Positions 16,308 through 23,272 of a stretch of DNA of 23,438 bases are shown here, one piece after another. The stretch spans positions 1 to 23,438 of the forward strand of contig JAJAYU010000100.1 of assembly GCA_026786125.1 (NCBI GenBank), in the 5' to 3' direction. Numbering within the stretch: the first letter of the stretch is position 1; each line of letters starts with the position of its first letter. The stretch comes from Chamaesiphon sp. Lineage in GTDB: Bacteria; Cyanobacteriota; Cyanobacteriia; Cyanobacteriales; Chamaesiphonaceae. Position numbers and translations under genes: made by a program. The notes under the pieces were generated by a model that was given only the letters and a program-made list of their open reading frames with translations, made no database searches and was not told the DNA's origin.

Positions 16308-16880
16308 CTAATTTGTGAGTTCACTATTGAACTCATTAAAACTGCGGCGTTTGAGTTCGACTGATTCCTTGCGGGGGAGTAGATCGAAGACTTCCCGTAA
16401 GGTGTCATCCATTTTTTCAAATGAGATTTGACCTACCTGATTGAGCCGAACTTTGCCAGCCTTATCAACGACGACAGTTTGGGGCACTGTACCGCCATAG
16501 TAGTATCCTTCTTCGGTGTTTTGATACTTTTTATCTAGTGCCAAGCTATCGACGGTTACAGGGATGAAGCTAGCTGCTTTGCCATAATATGCTTGTAGCT
16601 GCGAGATTACTGTCGAATATTTCTTACAGTCAGTACTATCATCGACGTAGTAGACTAACAAAGCTGGTTTCTTGGCTTTTAAGGAATCTGCGAGGGAGAT
16701 TTTCGCTGGCACTAGGGAGCCATTTCCGGCATAGAGTACAAATACATTACCATCATATTTATCATCATCAATTCCGGCAAACGCTGGACTGGCTAATAGC
16801 AATGAGCAGAAGACAATTAAGGCCGTAGTTAGGATCGATCGATAGATAGAGTTAAAATAATTAGATAACATTTTAGACAT
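16308..16880 (-). CDS. Exported thioredoxin-fold protein, likely photosystem I accumulation factor
   Basis: Precursor of 190 residues from the ATG at 16878-16880. A signal peptide (hydrophobic SILTTALIVFCSLLLASPAFA, cut before GIDDD) sends it to the thylakoid lumen or periplasm. The mature part has a thioredoxin-like outline: PALLVYYVDDSTDCKKYS at the active-site position, AASFIPVTVDSLAL, then GTVPQTVVVDKAGKV with the cis-proline loop. It has one Cys (CKKY) rather than CxxC, so ordinary disulfide exchange is unlikely. It resembles the cyanobacterial thylakoid protein family annotated as photosystem I accumulation factor (recognition from memory, moderate). An in-frame GTG at 16908-16910 would add ten residues, and ATG at 16869-16871 would remove three; neither changes the signal peptide. 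It lies just after chlM and is probably co-transcribed. Confidence 0.78.
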   Translation of the reverse strand: MSKMLSNYFNSIYRSILTTALIVFCSLLLASPAFAGIDDDKYDGNVFVLYAGNGSLVPAKISLADSLKAKKPALLVYYVDDSTDCKKYSTVISQLQAYYGKAASFIPVTVDSLALDKKYQNTEEGYYYGGTVPQTVVVDKAGKVRLNQVGQISFEKMDDTLREVFDLLPRKESVELKRRSFNEFNSELTN

Positions 16881-16913
16881 AAGTTCGATAAATATAAGTT
16901 TCCTTAGCACACC

Positions 16914-17600
16914 CTACAGTTTGACTGCTTCTAACATCTGTGAATAGTAGACACTTTTTTTGGTAAAAGCTTTGCGCTTAATTTCAAAACCTTGGCTCTC
17001 CAAAATTGCGATGATGTCTGCTTCGGTGTGAAGATAGGAGCGGGTAGCTTTGCTGGCTCCAGGGAAGAAACTACCGACTTTTTTGAGGATTGATAGGGCA
17101 GGAGTTTTGGGTGCAAAACTAATAATTAGGCGGGATTGAGCCAGAGCCGCCAGGTGGGAAATCATTTCCGCCGCTTTTGATTGGGGATAGTGGATCAATA
17201 CATCTAGACACACAACTGTATTGTAGTTACCACTGAGACTTTCGAGATCTTGAACGCTAAAGTTGGGATTGTCGTTATTGCCAAGTAGTTCAGCAGCACG
17301 TTCTTTGGCTTCTCCGACCATTTTCTCAGAAATATCGCTCGCATCCACGACGGCTTTTGCTGTTGCCAAGGGAATGCTCAGGCTACCCACTCCACAACCT
17401 GCGTCACAGATAGATAAACCCTCCAAGTTGCCATCCGCCTCAAACCATCCCAATAAGGTGTCTACAGTCTGCTGATGCCCGATTCGCACCGCCAACTGTA
17501 CTTTGTTCACTTCACCATCACCGTAGATCCGTTGCCAGCGATCGAATCCCGTATTATTAAAATATTCTTTGACTATCGCCTTATCATCTACTGTGTTCAT
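16914..17600 (-). CDS. chlM: Magnesium protoporphyrin IX methyltransferase ChlM
   Basis: S-adenosylmethionine-dependent enzyme that methylates the C13 propionate of Mg-protoporphyrin IX, the step after Mg-chelatase in chlorophyll synthesis. 228 residues, normal length. Family signatures are YFNNTGFDRWQRIYGDGEVN at residues about 13-32, SAM-binding motif I ICDAGCGVGSLSIPLA (about 63-78), the acidic loop DASDISEKMV, and VVCLDVLIHYPQ. The tail contains RSYLHTEADI and KRKAFTKKSVYYSQMLEAV, also characteristic. ATG at 17598-17600. It is divergent from prxQ across 170 bp, and the thioredoxin-fold gene follows closely, a probable operon linking chlorophyll supply with photosystem I assembly. Confidence 0.95.
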   Translation of the reverse strand: MNTVDDKAIVKEYFNNTGFDRWQRIYGDGEVNKVQLAVRIGHQQTVDTLLGWFEADGNLEGLSICDAGCGVGSLSIPLATAKAVVDASDISEKMVGEAKERAAELLGNNDNPNFSVQDLESLSGNYNTVVCLDVLIHYPQSKAAEMISHLAALAQSRLIISFAPKTPALSILKKVGSFFPGASKATRSYLHTEADIIAILESQGFEIKRKAFTKKSVYYSQMLEAVKL

Positions 17601-17770
17601 CGAAATTTAAGTATAAAAATTTTAATCCTAACGGTAGATCACTATAGCAGGCGATCGGGGGTGTCAGGTAGGATCGGCGCAGATTTGGGCTAAAACAAGG
17701 TTTTTAGCTTTCTAGTAAGATTATACTTGAAGCCTTTTTCACCGCTGTTTAGTTCTAATTGATATATTCT

Positions 17771-18325
17771 ATGTCTCGACGTTATTTTCTCAGTAGCCTA
17801 GCCGCCATTTGTCTGAGTGGGATTTTATGGATTAGTTCTAGCTCCACAGCCCAAGCAATGGGCGGGAAATTGCCGATCATCAATCAGCCAGCACCCGAAT
17901 TTAGATTACCAACGAATACAGGTACGGGGCAAGTAGCTCTGACTGACTATGCGGGAAAATGGGTCGTACTATATTTCTACCCTAAAGATTTTACATCTGG
18001 CTGCACCTTAGAAGCGCGGCGATTTCAGCAAGATATTAATAAATATCAGCAACGTCAAACAGAGATTGTCGGAGTCAGTGCCGATTCAGTTGACTCTCAT
18101 GCTGAGTTTTGCGATTCGGAAGGATTAAAATTTCCGCTGTTAGCGGACACTGATGGCAAAGTTAGCAAAGCCTATGGTTCTTGGATGGGAATTTATTCGA
18201 TGCGCCATAGTTTTATTATCGATCCACAAGGCACTTTGCGGGCAACTTTTACTGACATTAATCCCACTGCCCATAGTCAGGAAGTATTAGTGGAACTAGA
18301 TCGACTTCAATCAGTTAAAACTTAA
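17771..18325 (+). CDS. prxQ: Tat-exported peroxiredoxin Q (BCP family)
   Basis: Thiol peroxidase of 184 residues that reduces H2O2 and organic hydroperoxides. The start is taken as ATG 17771, which gives MSRRYFLSSL, a twin-arginine export motif, then a hydrophobic stretch and AQA cleavage site near residue 29; a TTG 12 bases upstream is the only other start. The fold is AhpC/TSA-like: PAPEFRLP, VVLYFYPKDFTSGCTLEA with peroxidatic Cys78, and PLLADTDGKVSKAYG. The common PrxQ resolving Cys five residues later is Arg83. Instead Cys114 lies 36 residues on, the same spacing as the Cys47-Cys83 pair of Xylella PrxQ, so an atypical two-Cys mechanism is likely. Export as a folded protein points to lumen or periplasm. 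Confidence 0.92.
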   Translation: MSRRYFLSSLAAICLSGILWISSSSTAQAMGGKLPIINQPAPEFRLPTNTGTGQVALTDYAGKWVVLYFYPKDFTSGCTLEARRFQQDINKYQQRQTEIVGVSADSVDSHAEFCDSEGLKFPLLADTDGKVSKAYGSWMGIYSMRHSFIIDPQGTLRATFTDINPTAHSQEVLVELDRLQSVKT

Positions 18326-18641
18326 GATATATAGCCTAATCAACCATCCCAACTCAGCCTTTATTCAGCCTTCCGGCTGAATTAGGCGGGAAAACAGCCA
18401 AATGTCCCAAGGAGATCGATCTATCGATCGGTTAATATCTAAAAGTAATAGGATCGCAACCATTATTGACATAGTAGCTGGTAAGAACTCAATTCCAGTA
18501 GATATGGATAATAGAGAATAAAGAAATCGATAAATCATTCTCAATGCTTAATTAATATTCAGAATTTTTAGATAGATAGATTAGTATATACACTTCATAC
18601 TCAGCATATTTTGCCATTAACTGGTCAGGGGAACAATTTTC
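18326..18641. promoter_or_regulatory. Gene-free 316-bp stretch between prxQ and the amidase
   Basis: No open reading frame is convincing. A nested inverted repeat begins just after prxQ: outer arms gcctaat (18334-18340) and attaggc (18381-18387), inner hairpin attcagcc-ttcc-ggctgaat (18363-18382). It is not followed by a T-run, so it is at best a weak terminator. A TTGACA at 18466-18471 may be a -35 element, but no good -10 sits 17 bp later. The right part is A/T-rich. A ribosome-binding site caggggaac precedes the next start by about ten bases. Confidence 0.4.
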
Positions 18642-19979
18642 ATGGGAAGGATTTTTATTTGTGCGATTTATGGCGGCTACGATGGTGGTGCTGGGGATCC
18701 AGAAACGATCGGACGCGCCGCAAATGCAGCCAAAGAAATGGTATTTCTACGGGATTCGATCGTTCCCGAACTGCGTAATCGCGGCTTTGAAGTTTTAGCG
18801 GTACCTGACTCTGATAATCCTAGATCGAGCATTGAGTGGATCGATAAACGCGCCAAGCCAGGGGATATTGCGCTGGGTATTCACGCTGATGCTTATGCTC
18901 AGTCCCAAACCAGGGGAGTAAGTACTTTTTATATTGCTAAAAATGGTGAACGTAAAAGTCATGCCCAGATGCTGCTGCTCTCTTTTTCCAGTCGGGTGCC
19001 CGATCTACCCAGTCGAGGCGCAAAAGCAGATACAGTCGCAGTGACTGGTAGTGTAGCTTTTTGTAGGCGATTGACAATACCATCCTTATTGATGGAAATT
19101 GGCTTTCAGATTGAGAGTGAGGATCGATTGGTGATTCAGGCTTACTGGCGCGAAATCGCTCTGGGTATTGCCGATGGTTTGGTGCCTTGGAGTCGCGATG
19201 TCCAGATGCAAGTCACCAGTAACAACCACACTGTACCCGTTCACCTCAAAGTCAACGACGAACCTTCGCCTGAACGGGGCATCGCAATTAATGGAAATGT
19301 CTATATTTCGATCGATCTAGCTGATAGATTGGGGGTAAATCTCGCCCTCAATCAACAGATGCGTCGAACTCGCTATCGCGGCGTAGTGTATGTAAAAGCG
19401 ATCGAACTTCGGGATCTGAATATCTCGATCGTTTCAGAAATCGGTCGCACCTACAATATCCTTTCCCAGCATCAGTTTAATGCCGATGAATTCGATCGGA
19501 TTATGATCGAGGGGCATACCACAGCGACTCATCTGGGTGATTTTCTCACAGCCAATCATCCTCAAGCTCTAGAAAAGTTCCCCAACCTACCAGAGATCTA
19601 TATTGAAGAAGCCAGAGCAGAAGGAGTTAACCACGATCTAGCCTTTGCTCAAATGTGTCTAGAAACTCGATTTCTGACCTTTCGCAGTGCCATTTTGCCT
19701 GAATTTAACAACTTTGCTAGTCTAGGCGATCGACAGACTGAATGGGCAAAATTTGCCAATCTCCGGCTAGGTATCCGCGCCCACATCCAGCAACTCAAAG
19801 CTTATGCAAGTACAGATTTATTAGTCCAAGAATGCGTCGCACCTAGATTCGATCTGGTCAAACGTGGCATTGCGCCGACAATGCGGCAGTTAAATGGCCG
19901 ATGGTCGGCAGATATTCAATATACGATCAAAATTTCGGCAATCCTACGCCGTTTGTATGAGACTGCTGGACTTTTCTAG
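18642..19979 (+). CDS. Two-domain peptidoglycan hydrolase: amidase_3-like plus glucosaminidase domain
   Basis: Protein of 445 residues with no signal peptide. Residues 1-185 resemble N-acetylmuramoyl-L-alanine amidase (Amidase_3). Expected zinc and catalytic residues are Glu32, His81 (GIHADAY) and Glu152 (LLMEIGFQ), but the first zinc-ligand His of the usual GHGG motif is Tyr10 (AIYGGYDGG). A linker domain (about 190-290) leads to a glucosaminidase-like lytic domain at about 310-440: IYIEEARAEGVNHDLAFAQ, catalytic-type Glu341 in MCLETRFLTF, and NNFASLG. The hydrolase would cut glycan strands even if the amidase half is inactive. How it leaves the cytoplasm is unclear; homologues recalled from other cyanobacteria also begin MGRIF without a leader. 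A good ribosome-binding site supports the ATG at 18642. It is isolated on its strand from the following htrA-like gene by 221 bp. Confidence 0.87.
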   Translation: MGRIFICAIYGGYDGGAGDPETIGRAANAAKEMVFLRDSIVPELRNRGFEVLAVPDSDNPRSSIEWIDKRAKPGDIALGIHADAYAQSQTRGVSTFYIAKNGERKSHAQMLLLSFSSRVPDLPSRGAKADTVAVTGSVAFCRRLTIPSLLMEIGFQIESEDRLVIQAYWREIALGIADGLVPWSRDVQMQVTSNNHTVPVHLKVNDEPSPERGIAINGNVYISIDLADRLGVNLALNQQMRRTRYRGVVYVKAIELRDLNISIVSEIGRTYNILSQHQFNADEFDRIMIEGHTTATHLGDFLTANHPQALEKFPNLPEIYIEEARAEGVNHDLAFAQMCLETRFLTFRSAILPEFNNFASLGDRQTEWAKFANLRLGIRAHIQQLKAYASTDLLVQECVAPRFDLVKRGIAPTMRQLNGRWSADIQYTIKISAILRRLYETAGLF

Positions 19980-20120
19980 CAAAAATGTATTAAGCAATAC
20001 CAGAAAAATTTCACCAATTTGTGATATCTTTCAACTTTGTGATCTCATCCCAGGTTTGCAACAAATTGACCATGATTGCGTCATAAGTGATAGCCCAAGT
20101 CTAAGATAGATGGAAGTAAC

Positions 20121-20189
20121 GTGCTAGGCGATCGGCTCAAAGCAGGGATCTACCAGCAGCTAGCCGAAATCGCCCCCAGAATTGTATAG
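20121..20189 (+). CDS. Possible short upstream peptide before the HtrA gene
   Basis: A 22-codon open frame with GTG start, preceded by ggaag four bases upstream, encodes VLGDRLKAGIYQQLAEIAPR followed by two more residues. The composition looks protein-like (amphipathic helix) and it ends 11 bases before the HtrA start. It could be a leader peptide or a gene remnant. There is no family I recognise, and a chance open frame is quite possible. Confidence 0.2.
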   Translation: MLGDRLKAGIYQQLAEIAPRIV

Positions 20190-20200
20190 GTGTGCTTTGT

Positions 20201-21547
20201 ATGTCAGAACCCCAGAAAAACTCCCCGATCGAATCGCCAGATCCTAATCTACAATCCCAAGATTCGCCTGCCACTAAAAGTTCTCAACCAGAAGTAACCG
20301 AGCATTTAATTTCTCCAGTCTCACCATCACATACCACCCTAAAAACATTGCGCCAAGGTAGCAAATATATCTCACTCCTATTGTTGAGCACGATTGCTAG
20401 TTGTTCGTTTGGCTATCTCGCTGCGAAAGAACAGCTTCCAGCTAGTATCGAATCACCTGCGACCGCTCAAATAGCCAATAGTGGCAGTGTGTTAGCTGGA
20501 ATTAATACCAATTTCATTACTCAAGTTGTTGATAAAGTTGGGCCAGCAGTCGTCAGAATCAATGCGTCTACCACCGTAGTTGCCCGCCCAGGTGGGGAAG
20601 ATGAGTTTGAGGATCCCTTCTTCAGACGATTTTTTGGAGATCGGCTCCCACCCAGAGGTCGAGCTGTAGATCGAGAGATCAAGCAAGGTACCGGATCGGG
20701 CTTTATTATCAATAATAATGGGCAAATCATCACCAATGCTCACGTTGTCGCTGGTGCGACGAAAGTCACCGTCACCCTCAAAGACGGTCGGACGATCCCT
20801 GGTAAAGTAAGAGGACTCGATCGAGTCACTGATGTAGCCGTAATTGAGATCGACCAGAAAAATCTGCCCACCATTCAAATCGGTAATTCCGATCGAATTA
20901 AACCAGGTGAATGGGCGATTGCGATCGGCAATCCCTTAGGATTGGATAACACCGTCACCGCAGGTATCATCAGCGCAACGGGCAGAACCAGCGCAGAAAT
21001 CGGTGCTGCCGACAAACGAGTCAACTATATCCAAACTGATGCCGCCATCAATCCAGGTAATTCTGGTGGTCCCCTGCTCAATGCCGCAGGACAAGCCATC
21101 GGTATGAACACCGCTATCCTGCGCGGGACGCAAGGATTAGGCTTTGCAATCCCAATTAATACCGCCATCCGCATTGCCAATCAATTGATTGCCACAGGCA
21201 AAGTAGAGCATCCATTCCTGGGCATCCAGATGGTAAATCTCACCCCCCAACTCAAGGAAGAAATCAACAGCGATCCCAAAGCCAATCTCAAAATTGATGT
21301 CGATCAAGGTACCCTAATTGCCCGCGTGGTCAAAAATTCACCCGCCGCTAGTGCTGGGATGAAATCCGGAGACATCATCCAATCTGTCAATGGCAAAACA
21401 GTTAAAAACTCCAACGAAGTACAGCAAGCTGTCGAAACAACCAAGATTGGTAGTAGCGTCCAAGTCCAAGTGCGCCGTAACGGTCAAACTGTCAATCTTA
21501 ATGTCACACCAGTTGCGGCTCCACCACTGGCGGCAGAAAGAGAGTAG
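20201..21547 (+). CDS. HtrA/Deg-family serine protease (HhoA/HhoB/HtrA type)
   Basis: Membrane-anchored or exported trypsin-like protease of 448 residues that removes damaged envelope or lumen proteins. ATG at 20201 is chosen because agg lies about ten bases upstream; a GTG nine bases earlier is less likely. A Ser/Pro-rich cytoplasmic lead is followed by a hydrophobic segment at about 55-75 (YISLLLLSTIASCSFGYLA). The protease domain has an intact triad: His181 (TNAHVVAGA), Asp211 (VTDVAVIEI) and Ser288 (NPGNSGGPLL). One PDZ domain occupies about 340-440 (GIQMVNLTPQ, PAASAGMKSGDIIQSVNGK). Single-PDZ architecture is normal for cyanobacterial Deg proteases; which of the three paralogues it is cannot be told without alignment. 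Its stop codon lies within a tandem agagtag heptamer. Confidence 0.94.
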   Translation: MSEPQKNSPIESPDPNLQSQDSPATKSSQPEVTEHLISPVSPSHTTLKTLRQGSKYISLLLLSTIASCSFGYLAAKEQLPASIESPATAQIANSGSVLAGINTNFITQVVDKVGPAVVRINASTTVVARPGGEDEFEDPFFRRFFGDRLPPRGRAVDREIKQGTGSGFIINNNGQIITNAHVVAGATKVTVTLKDGRTIPGKVRGLDRVTDVAVIEIDQKNLPTIQIGNSDRIKPGEWAIAIGNPLGLDNTVTAGIISATGRTSAEIGAADKRVNYIQTDAAINPGNSGGPLLNAAGQAIGMNTAILRGTQGLGFAIPINTAIRIANQLIATGKVEHPFLGIQMVNLTPQLKEEINSDPKANLKIDVDQGTLIARVVKNSPAASAGMKSGDIIQSVNGKTVKNSNEVQQAVETTKIGSSVQVQVRRNGQTVNLNVTPVAAPPLAAERE

Positions 21548-21554
21548 AGAGTAG
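21541..21554. repeat. AGAGTAG tandem heptamer overlapping the HtrA stop
   Basis: Two perfect copies of agagtag; the TAG of the first copy is the HtrA stop codon at 21545-21547. A ggctttg-type pair (about 21554-21566) follows. This places a tandem repeat exactly at a gene's 3' end. Confidence 0.6.
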
Positions 21555-21742
21555 GCTTTGGGCTTTGAGTACTAGAAGTTGGGAGTTTTAGTGTAGAGAT
21601 AGAGCTTGCTCCCTCTATAGATTGAGGCTGTTGCAAATCAGCTCGGATTGACTTTAAGGCGAGTCAGAGAGATATTGTAGGATTATTGAGCATTGGGGGC
21701 AAATGCCCTAATCTCAAAACCTAAAGCCTAAATCCTGAACTT

Positions 21743-22213
21743 ATGATTAAATCCTGGCTGATAATTGGAATTGTCGCAGTCTTAGTAGGATTTCTGCTAA
21801 CTAAATTGAATACAGCCGAAGGATATCGGTGGTTCAATCGTCAGCGTCGCCCCCAATGGCTGACATTTGAACGGCTGATTCCAGTGATTTGGACGGTAGT
21901 ATTTATCTGTGGTGCTTGGTCAGCCTATCTGACCTGGGAGGCTGCCGCCCCGAAAAGTCAGCCGTGGGGCTTGATGGCACTGTATCTCCTGTTAGAGGTG
22001 GCGATTATGGTCTACACGCCGTCAATGTTCTGGTTTAGGAGTCTTAGAGTGGGTACGATCGTTGGTGCGGTAGGTTGGTTTATTGGTGCAATTCTGGCGA
22101 CATTAGTATTGCCAGTTTCGGGCATGGCTGTAGTGCTACTAATACCCTACCTGCTCTGGAGTCCGATCGGTACCTTTGTTACTTGGACAATGGAGGGGTT
22201 GAATAGAGGGTGA
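21743..22213 (+). CDS. tspO: TspO/MBR family tetrapyrrole-binding membrane protein
   Basis: Integral membrane protein of 156 residues with five predicted helices, the TspO/peripheral benzodiazepine receptor fold. Recognisable features are RRPQWLTFERLIPVIWTVVF (the conserved P-x-W loop and following helix), GAWSAYLTWE, the Trp/Tyr-rich third helix VYTPSMFWFRSLRVG, and IPYLLWSPIGTFVTWTMEGLN at the end. In bacteria and cyanobacteria TspO binds porphyrins or haem and influences tetrapyrrole and stress responses. It diverges from classic TspO in several aromatic positions, so ligand range is uncertain. The start lacks a clear ribosome-binding site; a cctaaag-like degenerate heptamer lies just upstream. 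Its TGA stop lies in a ggtgaat tandem repeat. Confidence 0.85.
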   Translation: MIKSWLIIGIVAVLVGFLLTKLNTAEGYRWFNRQRRPQWLTFERLIPVIWTVVFICGAWSAYLTWEAAAPKSQPWGLMALYLLLEVAIMVYTPSMFWFRSLRVGTIVGAVGWFIGAILATLVLPVSGMAVVLLIPYLLWSPIGTFVTWTMEGLNRG

Positions 22214-22222
22214 ATGGTGAAT
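22209..22222. repeat. GGTGAAT tandem heptamer overlapping the TspO stop
   Basis: Two perfect ggtgaat units plus a partial third (ggtgtga); the first contains the TspO TGA stop at 22211-22213. It matches the arrangement at the HtrA stop, with a different repeat sequence. Confidence 0.55.
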
Positions 22223-22320
22223 GGTGTGAATAGAAAAAACAGCCTCTTACACTCCCGATTCTTCCCGTCCCCTTGTACAATAACGATCGAACTAATTTTA
22301 GAGATCGCAGTACAGGTATC

Positions 22321-22809
22321 ATGGGCGAACGTTTAACACAATTATTGGAACCGCTTGCTAGTCAATTTCGTGCCCTCAATTTACCGGACATACTCACCCA
22401 CTGGGGACATCCATTTTTCATGAGTATTGTGATGTTTGGGATGGGTGGATATGGTGCCTATGCTGGTTGGAAAGGGCGAGTATTAATAGCTACTGATGTG
22501 GATGCAGCGATCAAAAATAAGACCGACCATAAAAAGATTATGCCAGCAATGTTTGGCTTTATGGCGATCGGGGCAACTGGTGGTGTCCTATCTCTAGTGA
22601 TCCAAAAACATGAAGTGATGGCAAGTCCCCACTTTTTGACAGCAACGATTGTATTGACCTTTCTGGCAATCAATAGCGCGATTTCTTTTAGTGGGTTTGG
22701 TGGCAATAATCCTGGCTTGAGGAAGTTCCACGCCTATTTTGGCAGCACCATCATGGTCATGATGATCGTCCACGCGCTGATGGGTTTAAAACTAGGTATG
22801 TCATTCTAA
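22321..22809 (+). CDS. DUF4079-like cyanobacterial integral membrane protein
   Basis: Membrane protein of 162 residues from ATG 22321, preceded by acagg six bases upstream; a TTG at 22273 would add 16 polar residues and is less likely. Four hydrophobic helices are seen, near 28-50, 80-100, 110-130 and 142-160. Conserved-looking His residues lie in or near the membrane (HWGHPFFM, HKKIMPAMFGF, KFHAYFGS, VHALMGLKLG), a pattern reminiscent of haem-binding four-helix proteins such as the cytochrome b561 type. The family, found in cyanobacteria and plastids, has no settled function to my knowledge. It lies between tspO and a thioredoxin gene, both on the same strand with gaps of about 100-140 bp, so an operon is possible but not compelling. 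Confidence 0.8.
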   Translation: MGERLTQLLEPLASQFRALNLPDILTHWGHPFFMSIVMFGMGGYGAYAGWKGRVLIATDVDAAIKNKTDHKKIMPAMFGFMAIGATGGVLSLVIQKHEVMASPHFLTATIVLTFLAINSAISFSGFGGNNPGLRKFHAYFGSTIMVMMIVHALMGLKLGMSF

Positions 22810-22932
22810 ATCCTATTCTTGGTCATCATTTGACTAAACAAGGAAGATCGATTTTGCTCGTTAACTTTTGCTATCGATCTCTTTCAGATCTAGCTCAAAC
22901 TAGATAAGATCGAATTAGTCCAACTTCGGTTC

Positions 22933-22937
22933 AGGAG
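22933..22937 (+). promoter_or_regulatory. Ribosome-binding site that favours the second ATG of the thioredoxin gene
   Basis: AGGAG ends three bases before ATG 22941 but nine bases before ATG 22947. The second spacing is normal for a Shine-Dalgarno sequence, and it gives the MAVKQQF start typical of y-type thioredoxins. Confidence 0.65.
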
Positions 22938-22946
22938 CGTATGATC

Positions 22947-23264
22947 ATGGCAGTCAAACAACAGTTCACTAGTTTTGAAGATGCGATCGCCCATAGTGAT
23001 ACGCCAATCTTAGTCGATTTTTATGCAACTTGGTGCGGCCCTTGTCAGATGATGTCCAAGATCTTGGAGCAAGTCAACATCGACTTGAATGGGCAATTGA
23101 GAGTGATGAAAATTGATACTGACAAGTATCCTGAAATTGCTTCTACCCATCATATTCAAGCATTACCAACCCTCGTTTTATTTAAAGGTGGTAAACCTGT
23201 CGATCGAATTGAAGGCGTATTACAGGCGGCACAATTAATCGATCGGATTGGTCAATTTCTGTAA
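22947..23264 (+). CDS. Thioredoxin, y-type (TrxQ-like)
   Basis: Small dithiol reductase of 105 residues. The active site is intact (FYATWCGPCQMM), the cis-proline loop is ALPTLVLFKGG, and the C-terminal helix is QLIDRIGQFL. The N-terminal MAVKQQFTSFEDA and the IDTDKYPEIAS segment resemble cyanobacterial y-type thioredoxins, which in plastids serve antioxidant enzymes such as PrxQ. A prxQ gene lies about 5 kb away, but a lumenal PrxQ would need a membrane electron carrier, so a direct link is only speculative. The start is set by the AGGAG position; ATG 22941 would add two residues. It converges with an unidentified gene whose stop lies eight bases beyond. Confidence 0.94.
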   Translation: MAVKQQFTSFEDAIAHSDTPILVDFYATWCGPCQMMSKILEQVNIDLNGQLRVMKIDTDKYPEIASTHHIQALPTLVLFKGGKPVDRIEGVLQAAQLIDRIGQFL

Positions 23265-23272
23265 ATCCATAA

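Noticed and set aside
16881..16910. GTG start for the thioredoxin-fold gene
   Set aside because: The extra residues precede an otherwise complete signal peptide and no ribosome-binding site is well spaced for it; the ATG at 16878-16880 gives a normal leader.
22273..22320. TTG start adding 16 residues to the DUF4079-like protein
   Set aside because: The added segment is polar and unlike the rest, and an ATG with an upstream AGG gives the expected family length.
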